64,000 bases of DNA from Bradyrhizobium arachidis (GTDB lineage: Bacteria; Pseudomonadota; Alphaproteobacteria; Rhizobiales; Xanthobacteraceae): positions 1,550,001 through 1,614,000 of the forward strand of contig NZ_CP030050.1 of assembly GCF_015291705.1 (NCBI RefSeq). The letters are read 5' to 3'. Positions within the stretch are counted from its first letter, which is position 1. Each line of letters begins with the position of its first letter. Below the pieces are notes generated by a model. It saw nothing but the letters and a program-made list of their open reading frames with translations, made no database searches and had not been told where the DNA came from. Made by a program: the position numbers and the translations under genes. Shown here in pieces: positions 56,351-63,623 of the stretch.

Positions 56351-56485
56351 ATGGACACAAGTTTCGCAGTTACATTCCTGTCGTGTGGAGGAATTTTCCT
56401 TCTCGCGTTTGCCGCGATCGGGGCGTTTTGGTTTGCGGAACGGTTGCGAGGGACGAACGCTCCTCGCCTGGGAAAGTCGGGATAG
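56351..56485 (+). CDS. 44-residue membrane peptide
   Basis: From the ATG at 56351 behind GGGAGAATG. Contains one membrane helix (FAVTFLSCGGIFLLAFAAIG) and a basic tail with RLRGTNAPRLGKS. Missed by ordinary size cut-offs. Its hydrophobicity and ribosome-binding site support it. Confidence 0.5.
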   Translation: MDTSFAVTFLSCGGIFLLAFAAIGAFWFAERLRGTNAPRLGKSG

Positions 56486-56545
56486 ATCACACCAGACGCC
56501 GATCGAAGCATTCGATCTATGCCATTTGAGGATGAGTCCCAATGA

Positions 56546-56575
56546 AAAAGCCGCGGACTACACCGCGGCCATTTT
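56546..56575. terminator. Terminator-like hairpin
   Basis: A 7-bp GCCGCGG/CCGCGGC stem (56550-56556 with 56563-56569), 6-nt loop, preceded by five A and followed by ATTTTC. It works in both directions between 56485 and 56597. Confidence 0.6.
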
Positions 56576-56596
56576 CACAAGGTATCTCGTCGTCTC

Positions 56597-56770
56597 TCAG
56601 TAGCGGTCGGTCCCGATTCCAACGCTCACGCCGGGAGCACTGAAGCCGATGCCGCCACGGTCTTCATAGCCGCGGCGCTCGATGTAACGCTCGCGAGGAG
56701 CATATCCGTAAGCATCGCGCCCGTCGCGGATGATAACAGCCGAAGCTGCGGGTGATGACGATGACGCCTA
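56597..56770 (-). pseudogene. C-terminal fragment of an exported Gly-rich protein
   Basis: Minus strand reads RDGRDAYGYAPRERYIERRG and EDRGGIGFSAPGVSVGIGT ending DRY. No start; a TAG lies just upstream in the frame. The missing N-terminus seems to have been replaced at the border of the HNH gene, marking a recombination junction. Confidence 0.55.
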
Positions 56771-56785
56771 GCGTCGCCGAGCAAA

Positions 56786-57448
56786 TCAGATACCAGAACT
56801 CGCGACGGTAACGAGATTATCCAGCACTAGCGGGCCGCTCGCATCGATAAGGCGGACGGTCAATTCAGTGCTCGTCGCGCTCTGGCCAGACTCGATGCAA
56901 ATAGGGGATCGCCTCAGTTGCGTATAGAATAATTCTTTGGGAAGGCTCCCTGTGCTCGACAACTGTGTACGCCGGGGGAGCCCGACGGACGCTCGCGTCT
57001 GCTCCCAGGTAAGAAAATCCGATTTACCTTCATTGCAGGCGCGACAGAGTACCTTGAGGTTGGTGCGGTCGTTGTTGCCGTAGAGGCTGACGGGCCAGTC
57101 GTGATCCATCGTCGGCCACCGGAGTTCGTCGGCGCCGTTCCAATGTGGTTTCAGGCCGTCAGTCTTCTTGGCCCTTCTCGTCCCGAACGGTGACACGATC
57201 GCCCTGCGGACGAGCTCTTCGTTGCAGAGCGCTAGACCGCAATGCTCACACCGATAGCCGCATCGCCGAAGATCGGACTCCTGCACCTGCACGCGGCCGC
57301 GTTCCTCGCGAAACTGAAGATAGAGATCCAACCCCTTGTCGAGTCGATCCGCGGTCGCTGCCACACCGACCCGCCCAAAATGAGTCCTAAGGAGCGTACG
57401 CGGATCGTCAGAGGCCGTGACGGGCCTGGCCCAGAGCGACGTAGGCAA
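56786..57448 (-). CDS. HNH endonuclease
   Basis: 220 residues from TTG at 57448. A CxxC zinc pair (RCGYRCEHCGLAL) precedes the HNH motif: MDHDWPVSLYGNNDRTNLKVL and CRACNEGKSD, i.e. His, Asn and the second CxxC-like pair. The length and the C-terminal tail suggest an HNH-type nuclease of accessory elements, perhaps restriction or homing. It follows fragments on the same strand and precedes none, so its partners are unclear. Confidence 0.8.
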   Translation of the reverse strand: MPTSLWARPVTASDDPRTLLRTHFGRVGVAATADRLDKGLDLYLQFREERGRVQVQESDLRRCGYRCEHCGLALCNEELVRRAIVSPFGTRRAKKTDGLKPHWNGADELRWPTMDHDWPVSLYGNNDRTNLKVLCRACNEGKSDFLTWEQTRASVGLPRRTQLSSTGSLPKELFYTQLRRSPICIESGQSATSTELTVRLIDASGPLVLDNLVTVASSGI

Positions 57449-57451
57449 CGC

Positions 57452-57625
57452 CTAAGGCCTAACGCGCTCGATCAACAACCTTAGGATTGAGCGTTCAACG
57501 TCGGTGCGGTCCAATCCTAGCTTGCGCGATAATTCGTCGATCGCATCGGCACGCTGCTGGTCGTCAAGTCCGTCGAGCGCCGATCGCAGGCTGTTCTCAT
57601 CGCTGAAAAGAGCGAAACCAATCTC
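57452..57625 (-). pseudogene. C-terminal protein fragment
   Basis: 57 residues: SDENSLRSALDGLDDQQRADA, IDELSRKLGLDRTDVERSIL, RLLIERVRP. Good codon use but no start; a preceding frame reads AVDAVRLVSLFS and could have joined it before a 1-nt loss. Not assigned. Confidence 0.4.
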
Positions 57626-57650
57626 ACCGCATCAACCGCCTTGTGCAAAA

Positions 57651-57737
57651 TCAGCCGGGAAGCAGTCTGGCACCCCACTGCTTCACGCATGCATAGAAGA
57701 CTTCAATATCGATGTGGATGATTTTGCGTTGGGGGCC
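57651..57737 (-). pseudogene. DNA polymerase IV (DinB) N-terminal fragment
   Basis: Minus strand reads RKIIHIDIEVFYACVKQWG, the start of Y-family polymerases (usually RKIIHIDMDAFYASVEQ). It stops after 28 residues. It lies directly downstream of the SRAP gene, where dinB-like genes often follow, so a lesion-tolerance pair has probably been broken. Confidence 0.6.
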
Positions 57738-57772
57738 CGGAGAGCCAGCTCGGTCATCATCATCGTCGATGA

Positions 57773-58498
57773 TCACTGCGCCAACACGACCATATCTTCC
57801 TTGACTCCGCGGGCGACGATTTTTAGCGAACCGTCCGGAAGCGGCCGCTGTAGCTTCAGGGCCTCGTCTGGAGGAGCCGTCATCCAGGTATCGACCTCGT
57901 CAGCCGTCGTGAGAATCACCGGCATTGCTTTGGGGTGGATGGCGCCGACCTCGGCGTTCGGCTCCGTCGTGAGGAACGCGAAGAGGTCATTGGTCGTCTC
58001 GCCTTCCTTGACCTTCCGGACCGACGTCCAGTTGGTCCAGATGCCGGCGAAGCAGGCGAGGGGACGAGTCTCATCGAGCGCGAACCAGATATCGCCGCCC
58101 TCGGCCTTGTTGAACTCGCTGAAGGAGTTAAAAGGCACCACGCAACGGCTTTCGGCTCCCAGCCATCTCGTCCAGTGCTTGCTTTTCACGTTGCGGATGT
58201 TGGTCGTGCCGCCGTCCGGCTCCATCCGCAGCAATTGCTTGAAGTCGACGTCTTTGCCCTTCGCCTGCAGCTTGTCGGCCCGCTTCTTCGTGGCGTCCAT
58301 GAGCGCCTTCGACGACGACGGCATGCCCCAGCGGGCGGTGGCGAGCTCGCGGCCGTTGGGCCCGGTCCGGACGATAGGCGCCTTGTAATCGGGAAAAACG
58401 CCGGGCATCGGCGCGAGGTTGCCGACGTAGCGGTTGACGACGCGGAACAGAGCGCTGATAGCGGCCTGGTTGGTCGTGATGCTATAGAGGTTGCACAT
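57773..58498 (-). CDS. SRAP-domain protein (YedK/HMCES type)
   Basis: 241 residues from the ATG at 58498. Starts [11 protein letters not shown], so the catalytic Cys2 is present after methionine removal. The Glu of PFNSFSEF and the His of [11 protein letters not shown] complete the active site that crosslinks to abasic sites in single-stranded DNA. It begins 2 nt after the zinc-ribbon gene stop, so it belongs to the same operon. About 85% identical by eye to the damaged copy at 19155. Confidence 0.92.
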   Translation of the reverse strand: MCNLYSITTNQAAISALFRVVNRYVGNLAPMPGVFPDYKAPIVRTGPNGRELATARWGMPSSSKALMDATKKRADKLQAKGKDVDFKQLLRMEPDGGTTNIRNVKSKHWTRWLGAESRCVVPFNSFSEFNKAEGGDIWFALDETRPLACFAGIWTNWTSVRKVKEGETTNDLFAFLTTEPNAEVGAIHPKAMPVILTTADEVDTWMTAPPDEALKLQRPLPDGSLKIVARGVKEDMVVLAQ

Positions 58499-58500
58499 CG

Positions 58501-58950
58501 TCAGGTCTCCGGAGCGGCCTGGCGAGGGCGCTGCGCCAACTGTAGCAGCGTCGCCGACGGGCGGCGATTCGCCTTGGCGCACTTGCTGCAGCGTAAGCGG
58601 CTCGCAAGGTCATGGACGAACGTAGTCGGGGGATGACGCAGGGCGGCCAGGTCGACGTCCCGCCTAGTCCTGCAGCGCGAGCATTCGATTTCGAGCCACG
58701 CATAGCCGCCGTTGACGGCTTGGTCGACGGTCGGCGACGGATCGATAGGCTCGCCGTCGCTCCACATCCTTTCGTTCCAGGATTCGGCGAGCAACTTGTC
58801 GGCCTGACGGATCAGGGCCTCGCCTTTGGCGCGGGCCTCGGCGGCTTGGGCGGCGAGGATGCCCGTCATGGCGCGGGCCCGGCCGAGCTCCTTCTGCAGC
58901 GACTTGCGGTCGCCTCCGGAGAGTGGGGTCGGGTGGTGCTTGGGCGCCAT
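58501..58950 (-). CDS. Zinc-ribbon hypothetical protein
   Basis: 149 residues. A coiled N-terminal helix ([20 protein letters not shown]) leads to a four-cysteine ribbon: [20 protein letters not shown] and [13 protein letters not shown]. Probably nucleic-acid binding. In the operon between the zinc-ribbon gene at 58957 and SRAP; gaps are a few bases. Confidence 0.7.
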   Translation of the reverse strand: MAPKHHPTPLSGGDRKSLQKELGRARAMTGILAAQAAEARAKGEALIRQADKLLAESWNERMWSDGEPIDPSPTVDQAVNGGYAWLEIECSRCRTRRDVDLAALRHPPTTFVHDLASRLRCSKCAKANRRPSATLLQLAQRPRQAAPET

Positions 58951-58956
58951 ACCGCG

Positions 58957-59247
58957 CTACGGCACGTCGCACGCCGGCCCGCAGCCGTCTTCCTCATGGC
59001 GACCGGTGCGCTGAGAGCACGTATTGTCCAGCAAACGTTGGCGGACGTTCCGCCAAATCGAATCCGGACCATACAGGCGAATCGCCTCGACCTTCTGGAG
59101 CTCGACCGTGCGACCGCAACGCCGGCAGCCAACTCGCAGCAGGTGGCGGTCGATATCGCAGAGCCGCTGCGTCCCGATCGGATCTGGGGTCGGTCTTGCG
59201 TCGGCGGAGACGTCGTCCAGGACGGCCCGCCAGTATTCGGGCGGCAT
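58957..59247 (-). CDS. Zinc-ribbon protein, paralogue of 9635-10021
   Basis: 96 residues from the ATG at 59247. VGCRRCGRTVELQKVEAIRL and the ending CSQRTGRHEEDGCGPAC parallel VECLKCFRVV and CAHRTGRHEEDGC of the gene at 9635. Its 5' end sits exactly at the break in the CD-NTase stump, so this gene displaced most of that gene. Confidence 0.7.
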   Translation of the reverse strand: MPPEYWRAVLDDVSADARPTPDPIGTQRLCDIDRHLLRVGCRRCGRTVELQKVEAIRLYGPDSIWRNVRQRLLDNTCSQRTGRHEEDGCGPACDVP

Positions 59248-59249
59248 GT

Positions 59250-59375
59250 CGTGAAGTCGTTCTTCAGGAGATCGACGATCCTGTCGCGACGCTTGTTCGC
59301 GGTGTCGCGATGGTCGCCGCCGAGGTTGATCTCGTCGTAGAACGCGTTGAACGATGCTTCGACCGTGTATGCCAT
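59250..59375 (-). pseudogene. N-terminal stump of a SMODS-type CD-NTase
   Basis: From the ATG at 59375 the frame reads MAYTVEASFNAFYDEINLGG, then DHRDTANKRRDRIVDLLKNDF, the typical start of SMODS-family cyclic-oligonucleotide synthases, before breaking at 59253 into the zinc-ribbon gene. The GS and DxD catalytic motifs, which should come next, are gone. It starts 26 nt after the intact CD-NTase gene stop. Confidence 0.65.
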
Positions 59376-59401
59376 GTCTTCGATGACCTCGGTTCTCGCC
59401 G

Positions 59402-60844
59402 TCACTCGATGACGACGTAGAACGGTTTGCTGACGCCGACCAGCACGTCGTCGCTGCGGCGGATGACGAAGGCTTCGGCAAGATGTACCCCGCGGAAGTC
59501 GAGCGTCTCCCAACGCCCCTGCGAGGAGTTATCCGGGTAAAAGCCGCCGCGGCCCGCGCCCTTGGCCATGGCGACCGCGCCGGTGTTGGTGATCCGCCAT
59601 TGCACTTCGAAATCCGGCGGGATGGCTCTGCCGTCGGTGTCGATGGCCTTGAAATGCAGGCCGCCGTGGGGACGGAGTACGTCGCCGGCGCGGATCGCGC
59701 GTCCCGTGGAAGCCCGCCGCTCCCGCCATTCGGTGGTGACCAGAACCGTCGCGAGGGTCGGCGCGTGCCGCCAAGTCGGCCGCCGGATGTGGGGCGGGCG
59801 GGAGAAATCCGGCGGCAGGACCGAAATGCCGTAGTTTTTCACCACGTCCACCAACTCGTTGAGATGGGCCGCCGTCGACGACAGCAGCCCGCGGACTTTC
59901 GCGAGCCCGTCGGCCGCGGCATCGGCCGCAACCTTGATGACGCTGGCCTTGCCGAATTCCTCGCCGAACACCTTCTGCCACGCCGCGATGCTCTCCTGCC
60001 GACTTTCCATCGCGTGGGCTTCATCGATCCATTTCCGGTAGCGGGCGATCACGGTGCGGAAGTTGGAATACTGATCGTCGCTGCCGAAGAGCGGTGAGAA
60101 ATCCTCGCTCGACAGCTTCGGATTCGTGACCGAAGGCCTGGTCGGGTGCATCCTTAGCCAATCGTCGAGACGACCCACCACGGTCTGCAGCGTGGTGGGA
60201 ACGTCGGCGAACGCGTCCGTGTCCTTGTCAAACCAATGGATCTGGTTGCCGAGAAGGGTCGTCAGCAGCACGGACGGACAGGTGAAGGTTGTCTTGATGT
60301 CGCGCAGATACTTCATCAGGCGCGTAACCTTGCGGAAGGAATTGCCGCCCGAGTACGCGTTCCTCTCCTTCATCCACGCGGTATAGTCGACGGGTGCCGA
60401 GAGTTCGAAGCCTCCCTTGCGGTTGCACACCTCCATGCTCCCGTCCCAGCGCCGGCCGACGACGCAGGGAGCGAGGTCGATCTTGCGGTCGCCGGCGTAG
60501 GTGATCGTGACGCAATAGTCCCAGGTCTTCGTCTTGTCCTCATAGGTCTTGCTGCCGGAGAACACGCGGCCGAGGCTCTCGACGTACTCGGCGGCGGTCC
60601 AGCCCTCGACCGGGTCCGCCATCACCAACAGATCGGCGTCGAATTCTCCTCCGTCGACCGGCCGGATGATTGTCTCGTGGGCCCACGACCCCTGCTCCGC
60701 GAACGAGCGGACCTTTGGCGTCCAATCGGAATCGCGGACAAACGACTTGAGCGCCGGAATGCTGGCTTCGAGGAGATCGATCCTGGTCTTGTTGAGGTTG
60801 ACGGTTTCCTTCAAGAAGTCGTCGAAAAGCGCGACCAGTTTCAT
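59402..60844 (-). CDS. CD-NTase (CBASS-type nucleotide cyclase) with C-terminal AGS-C-like sensor
   Basis: 480 residues from the ATG at 60844. Polymerase-beta fold catalytic region: GS at 52-53 (QGSWAHETII), acidic pair D69 and D71 (GGEFDADLLV), third acid near D123 (DRKIDLAPCV). A helical middle follows, then from about residue 375 a beta-sandwich with VQWRITNTGAVAMAKGAGRG and GRWETLDFRGVHLAEAFVI, matching the AGS-C domain of SMODS/CD-NTase systems. Predicted to make a cyclic nucleotide on phage stress. Four-base ATGA overlap with the hydrolase gene. Confidence 0.82.
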   Translation of the reverse strand: MKLVALFDDFLKETVNLNKTRIDLLEASIPALKSFVRDSDWTPKVRSFAEQGSWAHETIIRPVDGGEFDADLLVMADPVEGWTAAEYVESLGRVFSGSKTYEDKTKTWDYCVTITYAGDRKIDLAPCVVGRRWDGSMEVCNRKGGFELSAPVDYTAWMKERNAYSGGNSFRKVTRLMKYLRDIKTTFTCPSVLLTTLLGNQIHWFDKDTDAFADVPTTLQTVVGRLDDWLRMHPTRPSVTNPKLSSEDFSPLFGSDDQYSNFRTVIARYRKWIDEAHAMESRQESIAAWQKVFGEEFGKASVIKVAADAAADGLAKVRGLLSSTAAHLNELVDVVKNYGISVLPPDFSRPPHIRRPTWRHAPTLATVLVTTEWRERRASTGRAIRAGDVLRPHGGLHFKAIDTDGRAIPPDFEVQWRITNTGAVAMAKGAGRGGFYPDNSSQGRWETLDFRGVHLAEAFVIRRSDDVLVGVSKPFYVVIE

Positions 60845-62382
60845 GACGCGCCAGCCTTGCCCGGGTAGTACCGCTTGAAATCGTTGTGGCCGGCGAGTGC
60901 GTCGGGACGGTAGGGCGCTGTTCCGGTCGCGCACTGCACAACGGTTGGAAGCTCGAAGCGCTGGACGACCGTTGGGTGGACCTTTGCGGCGGCATCGATG
61001 TCGCGCACCTTCACTTCCCAGTTCTGGCGGCCGATCAGCCTACGGACCCACGACCAGTTCGGTAGCTTGTCCGCCAAGGCGTCCAGCGTGTCACGCATGC
61101 CGGCGACCTCGCAGTGCTGCATGCCGCCGGCGTCCGGATAGACGTAAAGCGCAACACCGATGTCGCCGCTGCCCTGCAACTTCTCGCCGTTCACGAAGAT
61201 CGGGCCTGTCAGCAGGCCATCCGGGACGGAAACGGCTTCGCGGCTCATCCATTCCAGCGCGATGTCCGACAAGCGGGACTCCGGCTCGGGATAGGAGCCG
61301 CCGACGTCGGAGTGATTGCCGGCGAACCACCACTGGCGCAGACGTTCGTGACCAGCGAAGTGAGGCGCGCCGGCGTCGCTTCCGCCCCAGCCCACCCGGT
61401 CGAAGTCCTTCCGCGTCTCGTTGATTGCGTTGGCCGAGCGAGCGAAGGCGACGTGGCGGCTCAGCAGCCGGTCGAAGTTTGCGCCCTTCCACACGGCCTT
61501 GTGCGACCGCGACTCCCCCGGCTTGGGATAGTCGACGATCGTCTTGGTCGTCGACTTGTTCTGCCAGTACCAGAATGCGCAGAGCACGACGGCGATGATG
61601 GCGACCTGGGCGATGAAGCCGGTCAGCATGAAGCCGGCGCCGAACCACCAGGACCACAGCAGCGCGATCAGCACGGACGGGAGGAACCCTGCCGCGAAGG
61701 CTGCGGTCGCAACGCCGGCGGCGAGGCCCGCCTGGATGACGAGGTAACGCAGGCCGCTGGCGCCCAGGGCAGCGACGGTATCGAACACGCCGATGAAATA
61801 GGGGGCCACGTTCGAATCCGAGCCGTCGCCGGAGCCGTATTTGAGCTGGAAGCGTTTCGCCAGTTCGAGACGCTCGTCCTCGAAGTCTGCCCTCGGGTGA
61901 CCGGCGCCGTGCTCGAGCACGGTGTCGACGGCCTCCCAAGCGATGTCTTTCACGGCCTTACGATAGCGCATCAGGGCGCCGCCGGGGGCCTTCGTCGGCA
62001 CTCCGCAGAGCATCAGCAGGTTGGCCAGGCTGCGGACGGTATAGGCGCCGCGGCTGAAGCCGAATAGGAAGATCCTGTCGCCCTGTTCGTAGTGGTTGAC
62101 GATGAATTCGTAGCAATCGGCGATGTTGCGCTTGATGCCGGCGCCGGTCACGGACCCCAGCAGCTTCTGCACGAAGCGGACGGGAGCGGTCAGGGCCGTG
62201 GTGCCGATATCGGTGCCGAGACCGGCGTCATAGAATACCACCTGGCGGGACGGATGGATGCCGGTGTCCGCGTGATCGCGCGAGATCCGGTACATCTTGT
62301 AGATGTTGCTGATCCGCTGCTCGGGACGGGCGCCGCCGTCCTGACCCGTGCCGTCCGAGAAGACGACGACATTTTTGGACAT
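60841..62382 (-). CDS. Membrane DUF2235 alpha/beta-hydrolase, candidate CBASS effector
   Basis: 513 residues from the ATG at 62382. Fold of DUF2235 phospholipase-like hydrolases: N-terminal VVVFSDGTGQDGG, nucleophile Ser110 in GFSRGAY, Asp201 in YFIGVFDTVAALG, His357 in FAGNHSDVGGSYPE. Between the Asp and His lie three hydrophobic stretches (about 212-278), so the protein is inserted in the inner membrane. First gene of the operon, overlapping the cyclase. Similar domains in Tle1 attack lipids; here I infer a membrane-damaging effector. Confidence 0.8.
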   Translation of the reverse strand: MSKNVVVFSDGTGQDGGARPEQRISNIYKMYRISRDHADTGIHPSRQVVFYDAGLGTDIGTTALTAPVRFVQKLLGSVTGAGIKRNIADCYEFIVNHYEQGDRIFLFGFSRGAYTVRSLANLLMLCGVPTKAPGGALMRYRKAVKDIAWEAVDTVLEHGAGHPRADFEDERLELAKRFQLKYGSGDGSDSNVAPYFIGVFDTVAALGASGLRYLVIQAGLAAGVATAAFAAGFLPSVLIALLWSWWFGAGFMLTGFIAQVAIIAVVLCAFWYWQNKSTTKTIVDYPKPGESRSHKAVWKGANFDRLLSRHVAFARSANAINETRKDFDRVGWGGSDAGAPHFAGHERLRQWWFAGNHSDVGGSYPEPESRLSDIALEWMSREAVSVPDGLLTGPIFVNGEKLQGSGDIGVALYVYPDAGGMQHCEVAGMRDTLDALADKLPNWSWVRRLIGRQNWEVKVRDIDAAAKVHPTVVQRFELPTVVQCATGTAPYRPDALAGHNDFKRYYPGKAGAS

Positions 62383-62592
62383 AAGCGTTCGCCTCCTGCT
62401 CGGGCGACCGCTCAAGGTTGCACCGCCGGCTTCCTGGTTGTATCAGGCCAAAGCTGGTCTATTTCATCCCACTTCGGCTTCTCCCCGGGTATGCCGCCGA
62501 GAAGCCCGGATTCGGACAGCATTTATTTTTCGCGCGGGACGGATTTTTTTGTCCGATTCCGTCGCCGAGCGCGGCATAGGGTCTTCGAGACC
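62383..62592. other. Divergent intergenic region of the CBASS and sigma operons
   Basis: 210 nt between two divergent start codons. AT-rich tracts (tttatttttcgcg around 62522-62534, ttttttt at 62545-62551) may hold promoters. No clear palindromic operator is visible. Confidence 0.4.
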
Positions 62593-63195
62593 ATGGACGA
62601 TGAGAGCGGATCCCCGAAAGGCGGCGTGACCGCCGCCCCGGAGACAGAGCACCTTGCTCCCGAGGAGGTGCTGGAGAAGCTCGATTCCATGTCCGCCGAC
62701 GACAAGCGAAAGCTCCGGCTCATCGAGCGGCGCCGGCGGGGCGGGACCGATTTCCAGGAGAATGAGCTATATCGCGAGGCCGTCACCCAGGCGATCGTCG
62801 GCCAACGCCGTTGTCCGAGAGAGGAATCTTTCGTCGCGTTCCTGGCGCAGTCGATGCGGAGCATTGCGTCGCACCGCAGGAAGGCGCTCGCCCGCACAGA
62901 GTCGCTGACTTCGGACGGCCGTGGGCACGACGGCGGCGAGAAGCAGGTCGCCTCGGATCAGCTCGACCCGGAGGCGCTGCTGATCGAGAAGCAGGCCGAG
63001 GACGTCATCAAGGTCATCTACGAAGCCCTCGAAGGCGATGAAGAGGCGCAGTTGGCCGTCATCGCCATTTCGGGCCAGAATCGAGGAAAGGCATTGCGCG
63101 ATGAGATCGGAGTCGATCAAGCTGGCTACGACTACATCATGAAGCGGATCAGACGGACCTTGGCCAAGAAGTTCCCGGACGGATTTCGGTTATGA
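62593..63195 (+). CDS. Sigma-70-like (ECF-type) factor
   Basis: 200 residues from the ATG at 62593. A region-2-like helical block (LYREAVTQAIVGQRRCPREE; SFVAFLAQSMRSIASHRRKA) and a region-4-like C-terminus (LRDEIGVDQAGYDYIMKRIR). No region 3 and no anti-sigma-type partner recognised. Its stop overlaps the next gene (ATGA). Divergent from the CBASS operon across 210 nt, and therefore a plausible activator of it or of its own operon. Confidence 0.75.
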   Translation: MDDESGSPKGGVTAAPETEHLAPEEVLEKLDSMSADDKRKLRLIERRRRGGTDFQENELYREAVTQAIVGQRRCPREESFVAFLAQSMRSIASHRRKALARTESLTSDGRGHDGGEKQVASDQLDPEALLIEKQAEDVIKVIYEALEGDEEAQLAVIAISGQNRGKALRDEIGVDQAGYDYIMKRIRRTLAKKFPDGFRL

Positions 63196-63623
63196 CCAGT
63201 AAGCGCACCTCGCAGGATGAGCTCCGCAAGCTGGACGATGCGATCGACGAGAGCATTCTGGCCGCTTCTTCGGAGGAGCTGCGTGAGGAGCTCGCGGCAA
63301 TGGGTATCGACCCCGCCTCCGTGGTATCGGAAATGGACGCCGTCACTGCGCACGCCAAATCCGTGGCCGCTAAGAAGAGCTTGGAGCAGGCTAGGCAAGC
63401 AGTTTTGGCCTTCAAAGCACAGTCGGCGAAGTCCTTCCCAGAAGACAGGGATGCCTCCCGGAGAAAGCTGGAAGCAATGCGCGCCGGCGAATTGACGGGT
63501 GCGTTCGACATGATGGCGGCGCGGAAAGCCAAAGGCCTGTCTGATAGCGACGAACAGGGCATGCTGGACGACCTTGCCCAGCTCGCTGCGCTCGAGGCAG
63601 AGGATCCGCAGGAGGAAGAATGA
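63192..63623 (+). CDS. Small helical protein between sigma factor and metallopeptidase
   Basis: 143 residues, acidic and helical (LDDAIDESILAASSEELREE, LEQARQAVLAFKAQSAKSF). It overlaps both neighbours by four bases (ATGA at each end). A middle partner of this kind is often found beside ImmA/IrrE peptidases. It may be the cleaved substrate or an inhibitor of the sigma factor; this is inference. Confidence 0.65.
   Translation: MTSKRTSQDELRKLDDAIDESILAASSEELREELAAMGIDPASVVSEMDAVTAHAKSVAAKKSLEQARQAVLAFKAQSAKSFPEDRDASRRKLEAMRAGELTGAFDMMAARKAKGLSDSDEQGMLDDLAQLAALEAEDPQEEE

Noticed and set aside
56786..57448. HNH nuclease as the CBASS effector
   Set aside because: It is separated from the cyclase by five genes or fragments, lacks a SAVED-type domain, and a better coupled effector is present.
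60841..62382. Type VI secretion lipase (Tle1-like) effector, because DUF2235 occurs in such proteins
   Set aside because: No VgrG, PAAR, adaptor or immunity gene nearby, the protein carries internal membrane helices, and it is translationally coupled to a nucleotide cyclase.
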